This document shows positions 51,153-61,154 of a DNA stretch of 64,000 nucleotides, in pieces. The stretch is from positions 310,001-374,000 of the forward strand of contig JAXLRU010000002.1 of the NCBI GenBank assembly GCA_046330935.1, given 5' to 3'. Under the pieces are notes generated by a model. It had not been told where the DNA came from. It saw only the letters and a program-made list of their open reading frames with translations, and made no database searches. The translations under genes and the position numbers were made by a program. Numbering within the stretch: position 1 is the first letter of the stretch; the number at the start of each line of letters is the position of its first letter. This stretch comes from JAXLRU01 sp046330935. Its GTDB lineage: Bacteria; Actinomycetota; Actinomycetes; Actinomycetales; Kineosporiaceae.

Positions 51153-51386
51153 TCACAACCTGGGCGCATCCCGAATTAGTAGATCAAGCAGGTATTGACA
51201 TGCCTCACTCTCTGAAACAAAGACCTTCTCCCCAGTCCTCAAACCCCTTTCCGAATAGAAGACGTGCCAGACCGACGCCTCCCGCAATAGGCAATAGCAC
51301 TCATCGGGCGTCGCACCGTCCAGGGCGTAGGACGCGTGGTCTACGCGTTCTCCGTCCAGGAACTCTTTAAGATCAACTCGCTGCAT
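51153..51386 (-). CDS. Small soluble immunity-like protein (orphan)
   Basis: 77 residues from an ATG with GAGGTGA upstream. Sequence features: VDLKEFLDGERVDHASYALDG, DECYCLLREASVWHVFYSERGLRTGE, and a final helix ESEACQYLLDLLIRD. Small proteins of this type, with a short helix, an antiparallel sheet ending in a 'W-x-V-x-YSERG' strand and a C-terminal helix, are common beside actinobacterial polymorphic toxins and are taken as immunity proteins. No cognate toxin gene is directly upstream, so it may be left over from a displaced toxin tail. GC is lower than in core genes. Confidence 0.65.
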   Translation of the reverse strand: MQRVDLKEFLDGERVDHASYALDGATPDECYCLLREASVWHVFYSERGLRTGEKVFVSESEACQYLLDLLIRDAPRL

Positions 51387-51430
51387 CGCGGCGTCACCTC
51401 TTTCGGAATCCCTCGACTCCAGAGGTTCCT

Positions 51431-51688
51431 AACACCGTCAACGGGCTATACACGACCGAAGTGATCCACTCGAGGGCGCCGTGGAAGCACGTCGACGACG
51501 TCGAGTACGCCACCGCCGATTGGGTCGACCGGTTCAACCATCGCTCTCTCGACCAGCACTACGGCGATGTCCCACCGACCGGCCGCGAAGGCGTCTACCA
51601 CCCTCAGCCACCGGCTGAAGACTCACACCAGGCAGTCTGCAGGCGGGCCGGGGCGGTCGACGCCTCGCCGCCGACGTCCGTGACCTAA
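51431..51688 (+). pseudogene. IS3 family transposase C-terminal remnant
   Basis: The frame reads NGLYTTEVIHSRAPWKHVD, then DVEYATADWVDRFNHRSLDQ and GDVPPTGREGVYHPQPP, matching the end of IS3-group OrfB ('NGLYKTELI...GPWR..DDVE.ATLEWV.WFN.RRLH...G..PP.E.E..Y'). The catalytic DDE residues and the whole N-terminus are absent, so it is a dead fragment. It marks past insertion and recombination next to the RHS toxin. Confidence 0.8.
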
Positions 51689-51718
51689 GGGCGCCGACGG
51701 CGAGGTGCAGGAACCGCC

Positions 51719-51937
51719 CTACTCCCAAGGTCCAAGCCTAGTAATCAGGCTCCCCAACTCCGCCCGAAGTTGACGGGCATCATCCTTGCCTGCCCCCAAC
51801 CGGGTAGAGAACTCCCAGTCCTCGATCGCCTCAATCGTCTCGTTCAAGGAGCCCGCCAGGAGCAACAACTGCTCGCGCGACACGCTCAACACCACGCTGT
51901 CACCATCAGTCCATGCGTCCACAGAGTCCTCCATCAC
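51719..51937 (-). CDS. Candidate immunity protein coupled to the RHS toxin
   Basis: 72 residues. The GTG at 51937 overlaps the RHS stop codon (GTGA); an ATG follows immediately, so either may be used. The acidic protein has a short strand (DSVVLSVS), a helix REQLLLLAGSLNETIEAIEDWEFSTRLGA and a C-terminal helix DDARQLRAELGSLITRLG. The pattern 'LLLL-x-G-LNE-x-IEAI-x-WEF-x-TR-x-G' is common in genes following actinobacterial toxins. Size, acidity and stop-start coupling to the toxin gene all fit an immunity role, which remains inference. Confidence 0.75.
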   Translation of the reverse strand: MMEDSVDAWTDGDSVVLSVSREQLLLLAGSLNETIEAIEDWEFSTRLGAGKDDARQLRAELGSLITRLGPWE

Positions 51938-54900
51938 GTCAGCCCCACGAAATAGTCGTAGCCGTTCTTTGGAACGAACGCCGTGCCTCCATCAGCAGCC
52001 CTTGGATTCCTGATCACGACAACGCCGTCACGCCAGTAAGCAGAACGTCCAGATGACAACGGTCGCATCTCACCCTTAGGAATCACACCCTCGATCACAT
52101 CAGCAAATTCACTACGCGTCCGGATCCCCGGAAACTCGCCCCGCTCAACGACATGCTTCTCAAACGCGTGCCCGCCCGAGATCTCCCGCCCGGCCAGCTG
52201 AGCCCTCAGCCGCACACCGTTCGCAACGTTCCGCGCGCCAGAAGCTCCGCCTTCTGCGGCTCTGGGTGCGACTGATTCCGCTTCTTTGGCGATCCCGTTG
52301 GCGACGGCTCGTGCTGCGGTTGCGGCTTCGGTGAGTTCGGTTGCTCGTGGGGCGAGTCTTGCCGCGTTGAGGGCCTTGGATGCACCTCCGACGACGGGGA
52401 GGACGGCGAGGACGGTTTCGAAGCCTACCCTGCCGTAGACGTATCCCGGTCCGGAGGTGCTGAGCCCGAGTTTCTGGTTGACCCAGTCCTGCCCGGACTC
52501 GAGGAGCCCGTGGGTGCCCTCGGCGACGGCGGCGTCGTAGTCGCTCGAGGTGGCCTTCATCTGCAGTGGTAGCTCGATGATGCCTTGTCCGAGGTCGTAG
52601 GCGCCGTTGACGCCGCCCGCGACCTGGCCCTTGAGGTCCCACGGACCGCGGGTGAGGACGTCCTTGGCGGTGGTCCCGTGCCGCGACAGGTACCCCGAGA
52701 CCGCGGTCCCGATCTTGTCACCGATCCGTTCGAAAAGGCTCCGGTCGGGCACGTTGTAGGCGTTGGACACACCGCACGTTCCTGGCCGGTAGGCGCACAG
52801 GGAAGGGCTGAGGCCGCTGGGGTCGGGGTAGGCGTCGGGGTTGTTGTTGCCGTAGGTGTAGCCGTTGAAGGACTGGGGATCGGCGGGGTCGAGGACGGGG
52901 TCGACAGAGATGAACCGGCCCAGACCCGGGTCGTACTCGCGTGCACCGACATGGGTGAGCCCGGTGTCGGCGTCTTCGGGCTTGCCGAGGAACCCGTGGT
53001 CGTCGATCCATGACGGGCGGGGACCGCGGGCGGTGCCGAAGGGCGTGGTGTACCGGCGGGTGACGGACATGGTGACCGCGTCCATCGCGACGAACGCCGT
53101 GCCTTGCTGATCACTCAGCACGTAGGACAGGGACGTGGCGCCGCCGAAGGTCGCGGACTGCACGGCGACAGTGCGTCCGGCGAAGCTGATCCGCCGGGTC
53201 GCCGACACCTTCCCCACCGGGCTGCTGCCACCTGTCGGCGACGGCGTCGTCGTGGCAGAAACAGGCTTGGTCCAGTGGAGTTCGATGTCCCCGACGTAGA
53301 GGACGGTTTCTCCTGGTCCCGCGTTGGTCGGCCGGCGTAGGAGAAGCGAGCCGTCGGGTGCGTACACGTAGGACGTGGACCGAGCTGGCTTGCTGCCGGC
53401 CGGTGGTACTGAGTTGGACGCCATGCGGCCCCATGCGTCCCAGGTCATCGTCTGGACTGGGCCGCCTGTGGCGGCTTGGCGGGTGAGCATGTTGCCTGAG
53501 GCGTCGTAGGTGAACGCTCTGGAGCCGGCCGATCCGCCGGTGCCGGCGCCACTACCTGCGCCGGGGCCGGCCGATCCGCCTACGGCGCCCGTCATCGACC
53601 CGGTCACTGTCGTGGTAGTCGATCTCAACGTGTGAGGCTGCGCAGTCAGGTTGGACCCGTAGGTGTAGGTGGTGGTCGACACTCCTCCGGACGGTGTCCG
53701 CTGCGTCTCGGTCTGACGTTGACCTCCGGCCGCGTACGTCCACGACAGCCAGAACGGGGCGGGCCCACCCAGGGTCGCAGCAGAGCGGCCGGTCACGTTG
53801 CAGTCGGCATTGCCCGGGGTCCAGGCGTCGGTCATCCGACGATAGCCGTCATAGGTGAAGCACTGCGTGTCGGCGGCCGCGCCGCCGCTGGGCGCGGTGT
53901 CCTTCACCGAGATGACGTTCCCTGCGAGGTCGTAGCTGTAGGAGAGGTTCAGCGCCAATGCCGCCGACCCACCTTCACCTGCGGTCACCGAGGCGAGTCG
54001 TCCGGTGCCCGGTTCGTAGCGCATCGACACGGCGGCCTGCTTGGACAGGTTGACGTTCTGGGACAGCGACATCCAGTCGACCTGGCCGAGCTCGGAGTAC
54101 TTCACGTCAGCGACGAGGCCGGACAGAGCCGTGGGCAGGCCCAGCCCCGAGTACGTCACCGTCGGGGAGAAGCCTGGTAGGCCGCCGACCGAGGGGCTGG
54201 TCACCGCGGCGATCGATCCGTCGATGTTTCGTCGCGTGATGAACTCCCACGACGCGGGCACCTTCGCCTCGGTGACCAACGGATCGGTGCCGGGCAGGGT
54301 GAAGACGGTTGCCTGGGGCATGTTCAGCGCGTCGTACCGTGTCACGGCTTGGGTATAGGCGGCCCCGGCTTTCCCGCCCACGTACTTCGTCCAGCCCGTC
54401 GGCAATCCCGGACGCACCGTGTCATACGTCCAGGTCGCCGCGAGCCCCGCGTCGGTCCGCGACCCTTCGTACTCGGCGGTCTTGCGGCCTAGGAGGTCGT
54501 AGTCGCTGAGCACGACCTTCCCTCGACCGTCGACGGTCTTCGCCACCTGGTCAGTTGCGGTGTACTCGGTCGTGGAGACTCCCGAATCGGGGTCTGCGGT
54601 GCTACGGACGCGCCCGTTGAGGTCGTAGGTGTAGGCCCACTCCGCGTTGTCCGGCCCCTTGATCGTGGCGACGCGGCCTGCCCGGTCATAGGTCTTCCTC
54701 GTGACGAGGTAGGTCGCGCCCGTGGGAACGGTCCCGGGGTACGTGCGACGCTCGATCTCTCTTCCTGCGGCATCGGTGAACACCGCGCTGGCGCTGCCTC
54801 CGGTCACCGCCGTGGTGGCCACCGAATCGCCTGTGTAGGTGGTCGTGGTCGACCACTTCTGGACGCCAAGGACCTTGAAGGCATTCCCCACGACTCGTCC

Positions 54901-57900
54901 GGCTCCGTCGAAGGTGGTGGTCGACTCGGCTGGAGGCGCCATGGTCGTGGCCATGAGAGTGCCACCGGGGAATGAGGTCGTGGTGTAGATGTCGCGCGCT
55001 TCGTTGCGCACCTGCCCGCGGGAGTCGTACTGGGTGACCGTCAGGACGGTGCCGCCTCGAGGCGAAGGCGCCTGCGTCTGGCGCAGGCGCAACAGACCGT
55101 CGTAGACCTGGTAGGTGATGCGCGAGCCGTTCAGCCCTCCGGTCACCGCCGTCGTTCTCACCCATGCAGGTGCGTTACGGGTCACCGAGTACGCGTATGC
55201 CGCGGTCGGCGTGGACTGGACGCTGGGGTCATTCGGGTTCGGGCGCCTGGTGTTGTTGATGCCCCAGTGCGCGCTCACCCGCCCCAGCTCGTCGTACTGG
55301 GTCTCGGCAGTGCGGCCGGTCGCGTCTCTCACCGAGACGGGCAGGCCCCAACGCACGTCGAAGGCTGTGCTCACCGTGTGGCCCAGCGCATTCGTCGCGG
55401 TGGCCGCGGTGACGGGAAGTGCCACCGGCGGCGTGTAGGCGCTCGTGCTCTTGGCCCCCGCGGCGTCAGTGGTCGTGGCGAGCCGGCCGCGCGCGTCGTA
55501 GGTCAGAGTGCTCAGCGTCTGCCAGACAGGGTTGCCGCCTGAGTATCCCTTCACCCGTCCGGTCCACGTGGCCTCCGGCCTTGCCGGCGTCGCGTTCGCC
55601 GTCCATGTGGTGGCACCAGCGAATCCCGAAGCGGTGTCGGAGATCACGTCGCCGGTCGTCGTCTCGGATTGGGGCAGGACCGCCGTGGACGCAGCCGAAC
55701 ACGCCACCGACAGCACCTGCTTGCGGGAGAGAAGGTTCTGCAACCCGATGTCAGGGTTACGTGCGTACCACAATCGCGTGCAGCTCCGCTCCGGACCCGT
55801 CGTCGTCGTGCCACTGGCGCTGGGGGTGGGCGTCGGGGTGGGCGTGGTCGTGGCCGTGACGGGGTCCACCTCGGTTGAGGCATCGACTCGTGTCGGCACG
55901 CCGTACGTGCTGTCGTACGTGGTGGTCGACAGGGCGCGCCGGTACCGGGTGGGAGTTCCACCGAGGGAGACGCGCTCCTGCGTCGAGGAGGTGCGGATGT
56001 ACCAGGCGCGCGCCACGAAGTCGGTCGAGGTGGGGGTGGCCGGGAAGGTCTGTGAGGCTGTCGACTGAGCCCACGGGGTGTTGATGGTTCCTGATACCTC
56101 CGGACCGTCCTTGCCGTTGTAAGTGACCTGCTCGCGCAGGTACCCGGCGAAGGGGTCGGAGTCCTTGATGGCAGGGGCCTTGATGCCCGATACCGTCACC
56201 GTCCGAGGCGTTCCGCTGAGCCTGCGGTCACCGTCCATGCCCTGCATGAACACGCTGACGGTCTTGCCTTGCGGGCCGTCGCTACCGTCACCAGTCAGCG
56301 TCGTCACTTTGGAGTACCCCCGCCATTGCGACCAGGTTCGCTGCTTGACCGGGGTGATCGGGTCGAGAGCATACCTCCAGGCTGCGGGTCCTTCGTAGCT
56401 GTAGGTCGTCTTCAGCGCCGGAGAGTTCCCGAACGGGTCGGTCTCCACGACCGAGGTGACGACGTACTTGTGGAACCAGTCGAGCACAGGTGCAGTGGCT
56501 CCCTCGGGATACCACTTCATCGGGAAGCACCGCGTCAGGCTGTTGTCCTCGACCCGGCCAGTCGTAGGACACTCCGGATCAGAGTACGTGATGTTCGTCG
56601 ACTGCCCCGTCTCGCTGATCACCCGGATCAGCCGCGGCTTGTTCAGCGGCAGCCGCCCGTCCGAGGACCGGTCGACCCTGTTCTGCAGGAACCTGAACAG
56701 GAACGACACCGGTTGCAGAATCTTCACCTGCTGCCCGGCGACCGTCGTGGCGTTCATCTGCTGCAGCGACTTCAGCCACAAGGACTGGTCCTTGGTGTCG
56801 CCGGTGTCTCCGGGGTCCAGATACGTCTGGGTGAACGCCCACGAGTCGACGGTCTGGTACGCAGGGCTCGCTGAGGTGGCGTTCCACACCTTTGTCGTGA
56901 CACCCACCAGCCGCTTGCGGCTGAAGAAAACAGGTGATTTCTGACTGCTCGTGCATCGCGAGCCGGCGTCCTTGAGATCACAGATGGCCTCGAAGGGAAC
57001 ATCGGGCCAGTAGCCCTTGCTCGACGACGTCAACGCGGCGCACTTGGTCGTTCCTGCCGTACACCGTTCGGCCACGGAAAATTCGACCGTATAAGGAGCC
57101 TTCGCCGCCAGCGCGTCAGCGCGAAGGCCGTACTCGATACGCGTGAGGTACCCGCCCCGCACATAGGCCACCGACGTGGAGGCCGCACCGTTCCTCGCGT
57201 ACCCGTTCGTTTCCTGGGCGTACCGGTAGATCGAAGCATTACCGTACAGGTCCACGACGTAGTCCAGGTTCCAGCGCCACGCCTGAACGCATGAGGAAGC
57301 CGCGAACGATGTCGGGTCGTAGCAGGGTTCCCCCGCATCGTCACCGAAGACCGGCACCGTGAACACGGAGTTGGTCGTGCCCCCGGGAAGCACCTGGCGC
57401 CCGAACCAGTACTGCGTGCCGTCGGTCGTTGTCACCACCCAATGTTCGCCCTCACGGGCACCGTTGGCCAAGCCAGAGTCGCGGCGCCGCTGCACCTTCG
57501 ACCCGTCGTCGGACGCCAACCGCCACTCCGAGTCCGACACCCTGATCAGTGCCGTGGCCTTCCCGTTCAGCACCAGGTTCGCGTTGTCGTTCTTCCAGCA
57601 CAGGTCCCCGGAGGACTCGTGCCCGTCGTCACGACACCCTGCGTACGACCGCTCGATGAACGACGTCGGAAGATCGAAGCCTTCCCCCAACCACGACCCC
57701 TGATTGTTCGACGCGGACGTACGCCCATCCACCGACCCTGAGTCGTACAGCACCGTCAACTGTGGAACCGGTCCAGCGCCCGGGGCAGGCACACGGATCG
57801 GATAAGACCACGTGAAGGCCCCCGAATTGCCTCCCCCCGACCACACGGCCGACGCAGACAACGGAGACGCGGTGACATCACCGCCTCCATTACCCGCACC

Positions 57901-58215
57901 CGCCGTCATCGGCGACACCGCAGCCCTACCTGCAGCTCGGCTCCCCGTGCCAGCTTCCTGCGCGCGAGCCGTCGTCGCAGCCGCGTCCTGCTCACGCAAG
58001 GCCGCCACCTCCGCAGCCGCCAAGGAATCGGCGTCAGTCTGCTGCGCTGTCAGCAACTCCTGGTTCAAGCCCGCTTGCGTGACCGACGTCACTCTCGGCG
58101 CCGGCGGGCCCGGAACCTCGATCGCCGCAGCGGGACTCGCCACCGGCCCCTGCCCGACCAGCAGCAGACCAGCCACCAGAACACCCGCGGCCCCGGCCCG
58201 CCTGAGGCTGTGCAT
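51934..58215 (-). CDS. Secreted RHS-repeat polymorphic toxin
   Basis: 2,093 residues from the ATG at 58215 (AAAGGA upstream); a GTG at 58260 overlapping the upstream stop is an alternative. Signal peptide (GAAGVLVAGLLLVGQGPVA, A-rich cleavage). Next, an SpvB/Tcd-like start (SGAFTWSYPIRVPAPGAGPVPQLTV) and many YD/RHS repeats (YDLNGRVRSTADPDSGVST, YDLLGRKTAEY), forming a sealed beta cocoon. The RHS core ends with GRFISVDPVLDPADP and YTYGNNNPDAYPDPSG. The ~300-residue variable tail has a hydrophobic segment (VGFETVLAVLPVVGG) and a terminal domain with GGHAFEKHVVERGEFPG, SSGRSAYWRDGVVVIRNP and GGTAFVPKNG, reminiscent of BECR-fold RNases. The toxic activity is inferred. Confidence 0.9.
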   Translation of the reverse strand: MHSLRRAGAAGVLVAGLLLVGQGPVASPAAAIEVPGPPAPRVTSVTQAGLNQELLTAQQTDADSLAAAEVAALREQDAAATTARAQEAGTGSRAAGRAAVSPMTAGAGNGGGDVTASPLSASAVWSGGGNSGAFTWSYPIRVPAPGAGPVPQLTVLYDSGSVDGRTSASNNQGSWLGEGFDLPTSFIERSYAGCRDDGHESSGDLCWKNDNANLVLNGKATALIRVSDSEWRLASDDGSKVQRRRDSGLANGAREGEHWVVTTTDGTQYWFGRQVLPGGTTNSVFTVPVFGDDAGEPCYDPTSFAASSCVQAWRWNLDYVVDLYGNASIYRYAQETNGYARNGAASTSVAYVRGGYLTRIEYGLRADALAAKAPYTVEFSVAERCTAGTTKCAALTSSSKGYWPDVPFEAICDLKDAGSRCTSSQKSPVFFSRKRLVGVTTKVWNATSASPAYQTVDSWAFTQTYLDPGDTGDTKDQSLWLKSLQQMNATTVAGQQVKILQPVSFLFRFLQNRVDRSSDGRLPLNKPRLIRVISETGQSTNITYSDPECPTTGRVEDNSLTRCFPMKWYPEGATAPVLDWFHKYVVTSVVETDPFGNSPALKTTYSYEGPAAWRYALDPITPVKQRTWSQWRGYSKVTTLTGDGSDGPQGKTVSVFMQGMDGDRRLSGTPRTVTVSGIKAPAIKDSDPFAGYLREQVTYNGKDGPEVSGTINTPWAQSTASQTFPATPTSTDFVARAWYIRTSSTQERVSLGGTPTRYRRALSTTTYDSTYGVPTRVDASTEVDPVTATTTPTPTPTPSASGTTTTGPERSCTRLWYARNPDIGLQNLLSRKQVLSVACSAASTAVLPQSETTTGDVISDTASGFAGATTWTANATPARPEATWTGRVKGYSGGNPVWQTLSTLTYDARGRLATTTDAAGAKSTSAYTPPVALPVTAATATNALGHTVSTAFDVRWGLPVSVRDATGRTAETQYDELGRVSAHWGINNTRRPNPNDPSVQSTPTAAYAYSVTRNAPAWVRTTAVTGGLNGSRITYQVYDGLLRLRQTQAPSPRGGTVLTVTQYDSRGQVRNEARDIYTTTSFPGGTLMATTMAPPAESTTTFDGAGRVVGNAFKVLGVQKWSTTTTYTGDSVATTAVTGGSASAVFTDAAGREIERRTYPGTVPTGATYLVTRKTYDRAGRVATIKGPDNAEWAYTYDLNGRVRSTADPDSGVSTTEYTATDQVAKTVDGRGKVVLSDYDLLGRKTAEYEGSRTDAGLAATWTYDTVRPGLPTGWTKYVGGKAGAAYTQAVTRYDALNMPQATVFTLPGTDPLVTEAKVPASWEFITRRNIDGSIAAVTSPSVGGLPGFSPTVTYSGLGLPTALSGLVADVKYSELGQVDWMSLSQNVNLSKQAAVSMRYEPGTGRLASVTAGEGGSAALALNLSYSYDLAGNVISVKDTAPSGGAAADTQCFTYDGYRRMTDAWTPGNADCNVTGRSAATLGGPAPFWLSWTYAAGGQRQTETQRTPSGGVSTTTYTYGSNLTAQPHTLRSTTTTVTGSMTGAVGGSAGPGAGSGAGTGGSAGSRAFTYDASGNMLTRQAATGGPVQTMTWDAWGRMASNSVPPAGSKPARSTSYVYAPDGSLLLRRPTNAGPGETVLYVGDIELHWTKPVSATTTPSPTGGSSPVGKVSATRRISFAGRTVAVQSATFGGATSLSYVLSDQQGTAFVAMDAVTMSVTRRYTTPFGTARGPRPSWIDDHGFLGKPEDADTGLTHVGAREYDPGLGRFISVDPVLDPADPQSFNGYTYGNNNPDAYPDPSGLSPSLCAYRPGTCGVSNAYNVPDRSLFERIGDKIGTAVSGYLSRHGTTAKDVLTRGPWDLKGQVAGGVNGAYDLGQGIIELPLQMKATSSDYDAAVAEGTHGLLESGQDWVNQKLGLSTSGPGYVYGRVGFETVLAVLPVVGGASKALNAARLAPRATELTEAATAARAVANGIAKEAESVAPRAAEGGASGARNVANGVRLRAQLAGREISGGHAFEKHVVERGEFPGIRTRSEFADVIEGVIPKGEMRPLSSGRSAYWRDGVVVIRNPRAADGGTAFVPKNGYDYFVGLT

Positions 58216-58256
58216 CCCTGCCGTCCTTTCGCCGCCGTTGCGCGCCTTCGCCGACC

Positions 58257-61154
58257 TCACCGCTCGCCCGCTTCCTTCGACAGCTGCTGGTCACTCAGGA
58301 CACCGGTAAACACCTTCACCGTGAACACCGATCCCACGAAATAGCCCAGCCATTGCCCGTCACGGAACTCACGCCCCACACAGAATTCCCCGCTCTGTGA
58401 ATGCCACTTGCCAGCCTCCAGGACAGCCCCGGAAGGGGGCGGCTCCTGCCGCCCCACGGGACCTTCAAGGAATCCGTCGACAGCGACCTGGATGGTGTCC
58501 ACGCCTGCGCGGTAAACACCGGCCACCGACGTATCCACCCCGCCGACAACCGGACTGTCGGACTGAACCATCACCTGCGTCACTCCCCCGGAGGCGTCGG
58601 GAAGCTCCTTCGAGAAGAACCAGCGCCATTCGCTGGAGGAAACCTTCACCGCGCCGAGACTCCACGCCGACGGCTTGTCACGGGCAGACCGTTGAGATGC
58701 CAGAACTATCCGGGATCCCAGAGGGCGAGATGAAGCCGACAGATCAGCCGGATCGAGGTTTATCTTGACCATCACCACGGACGACGTCGACGGCGAGACA
58801 TACGGGCCCCACTGACACAGCGCCCCCTGCTCGGAGAACTTGACGGACGCGACCCCACCTTGCGCAGGCGTCACGATCTGCACTCGGCTCGGGTTCAACA
58901 GATCCATGTCGTAACCGCTGCTATCGGCGATCTGAACGCCCCTGACCACCCCCGGATCGAACAATGTCGTCCGTGCAAATCCAGGCTCCGTCGACCCCGG
59001 GGCAGGAGCATCGAGCAGGTCCGACATACTCGCTTCCGTCAGGGCGCGAGGCCAGACCTGAACCTCGTCCATCAACCCCGAGAAGTAACCGGTCGTCACC
59101 GTGGATGTAGACGACGACCAGCGCACCCTGCCCAGCGTCAGGACCTGCGACCCCGCCGGCGGGTACTGCGCGGAGGAGAGTATTCGCTCCGTGGCCGGCT
59201 TACCGTTCACCCAAACCCTGGCGGCGTGCCTGGCGACGTCATACGTTCCGGAGACGTACAGCCACACGCCCCGAGTCACCGCCGAAGAGACCGATTCGGT
59301 GAACACGATCCCTCCGGTCGTGCCGCGGGTGAAGGTACCGAACGAGAACGCGTTCAGCGAGGCGACATAGCGCAGCACCCATCCCACGGTCGCCTCCGGA
59401 TTGGTCGACGACATGACCACGGAATCGGTTGCCGTCGGCGTGAGCATCACCCAGGCGCCCGCAGTGAAGGATGCCCCCGAATTGACCACGGCTCCAGGGG
59501 TGGCCCAGTCGTCGACACCGTCGAACCGCAACCCGAAATCGGCCCGACCCGCTCTTGCCTCACTGGCCGATCGACGCCCTCGCAGATCGGTGACCGCCCC
59601 GTTGAGCACGAGGTCTCGGGGGACGTAACCAGTCACCCCCGCCCCGCCTCGGTCCGGGACGACCGTCGAGGACATGACGTCCGCCGGCCACCACCCCACC
59701 GACCCCGCCAACGGAGCCACGTTGATCATCTTGGTCGTCGGGGGGCCCGCCCTACCTGCGGAGTCCTCGGCCCACACCTTCAGAGACTGCACCCCGCCAC
59801 CTGAAGGCCGCACCGGGATCGACACCGGCGCCTGAGCATAGGGCAGGCTCCCCACCGTGGTGCCCGACCCCACTGTCCACCGGAAGCGCTCCACCCGCGC
59901 CGACGTATCACCCGCGGCGGGGCTGACCAGGACCGAGCCTGACACGTCCACACCACCGGACACCGGACAAGACCGGGCGTCCATCGGGCACAACGTGTAC
60001 ACCGATCCTTGAATGACCTCCGGTGCAGCCGCGACCGTGGTCGAAACACGGAAGTAGCAGCCCACGGCAACCACTGACGAGTACCGCTTCGCGTCGTCCT
60101 GATAGCTCCAGTTCCGCGCAGACAACCGATACGTCCCGCCGTCGACCAACTTGCCCGCGGGCACTGTCACCGGCACCGTGACACCGTCACTGACGTATCC
60201 CGGCGACCCCGGGCTGTCGATGGCCCAGACCTCAGCCCAGGACCCGTCGCTGCGCTGCTGCTGCACACCGAACCCCACCCGCAGGCGCCCCGGGTCGGAA
60301 ACCCCGGCCGGCGCGACCCCAAGCCGGGCGATGGCTGACAGTCGGGGCGTGGCCGTCGGAATCAACACCGGCGCCTTGGCGGGAGCACACACGCGGCTCG
60401 AGGACACCGTCGAGGACCACACGCCCAAGGCGTATGGCAGACCCGGCGCGGGAACGTAGGAGATCTGCAACGACGCATCGTCCCGGAACCGACGCCACGA
60501 GCGATCATTGCCCTCCGCCGCCGCCTTGAGGTACAAAGTCAAGGACGAGGCTCGGCCCGCCGCCAGGTCTGCTACCACACTCGTCACCGCAGGGCTCGCC
60601 CACTCCACCCATTTCGGACCACCACAGTTCGAGCGAGCAGGCCCCACATCCTTCGCGAGTAGCAACCCTGCATCCTTCGACGTCAGCCCACCCCAGCGAG
60701 ACGCCGACGAGATCCCGGCCGATGCCCGACGCAGCTCCACCGATGCAGAGTCACAGCCAACGGAGTGAGTGACGAACGAACGAAACGTCGCCGAGACAAC
60801 AATTTTCCCCGACAAGCCCGTCGGTGCGAACTGGAAATATTGGCGCTTCACAAAGGGTTCGGGGCGATCCCGGTCACAGTTCCCGTACGACCCGCACCTA
60901 CCCACACCCTCCCCGTACCCATTCGACCAGCCCCACGATGCCTGGTCGAAATCAGACACCAGCAACCGCCCCGTCTGATGCAAACCCATGGGCGGATCAA
61001 GATACAAAGGGAACACGAGGTTCGAGGCCGTCAACATCGTAACATCAGGCTTCCATTGGATGCTGTTCCCCGTCGCCAACAGCGCAATGTTTCCGACGCG
61101 GTCACCCTTCGAGGGAGCCAGCGATGGATCACCGATACCGGAATCCGTGAAACC
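58257..61154 (-). pseudogene. LamG-type surface protein, 3' part, cut by an ISL3 element
   Basis: The frame is open for ~960 codons from the insertion point (GFTDSGIGDPSLAP...) to a stop overlapping the RHS upstream GTG. It contains a DNRLRE-like beta region (FDQASWGWSNGYGEG, ASVELRRAS, SLTLYLKAAAEGND), Ig-like strands and a LamG/concanavalin-like jellyroll (~510-680: LRFDGVDDWATPGAV, SFTAGAWVMLTP, GYFSGLMDEVQVWPRALTEA). In actinobacteria, such LamG proteins usually precede a secreted RHS protein and probably work with it on the cell surface. Removing the insertion and one duplicate restores the frame to the 62.6-62.9 kb segment. Without the 5' end it is unlikely to be made. Confidence 0.82.
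61147..61154. repeat. Target-site duplication (left copy) of the first ISL3 element
   Basis: GTGAAACC, repeated at 62590-62597; 8 bp is the normal ISL3 duplication length. Confidence 0.9.

Noticed and set aside
50972..51169. A 65-codon minus-strand frame near the immunity-like genes
   Set aside because: Another frame through the same bases has more protein-like sequence; no ribosome site and no similarity.
51934..58215. Regularly spaced repeats that could suggest CRISPR or tandem DNA repeats
   Set aside because: They are diverged YD/RHS protein repeats in one reading frame, not conserved DNA repeats with unique spacers.
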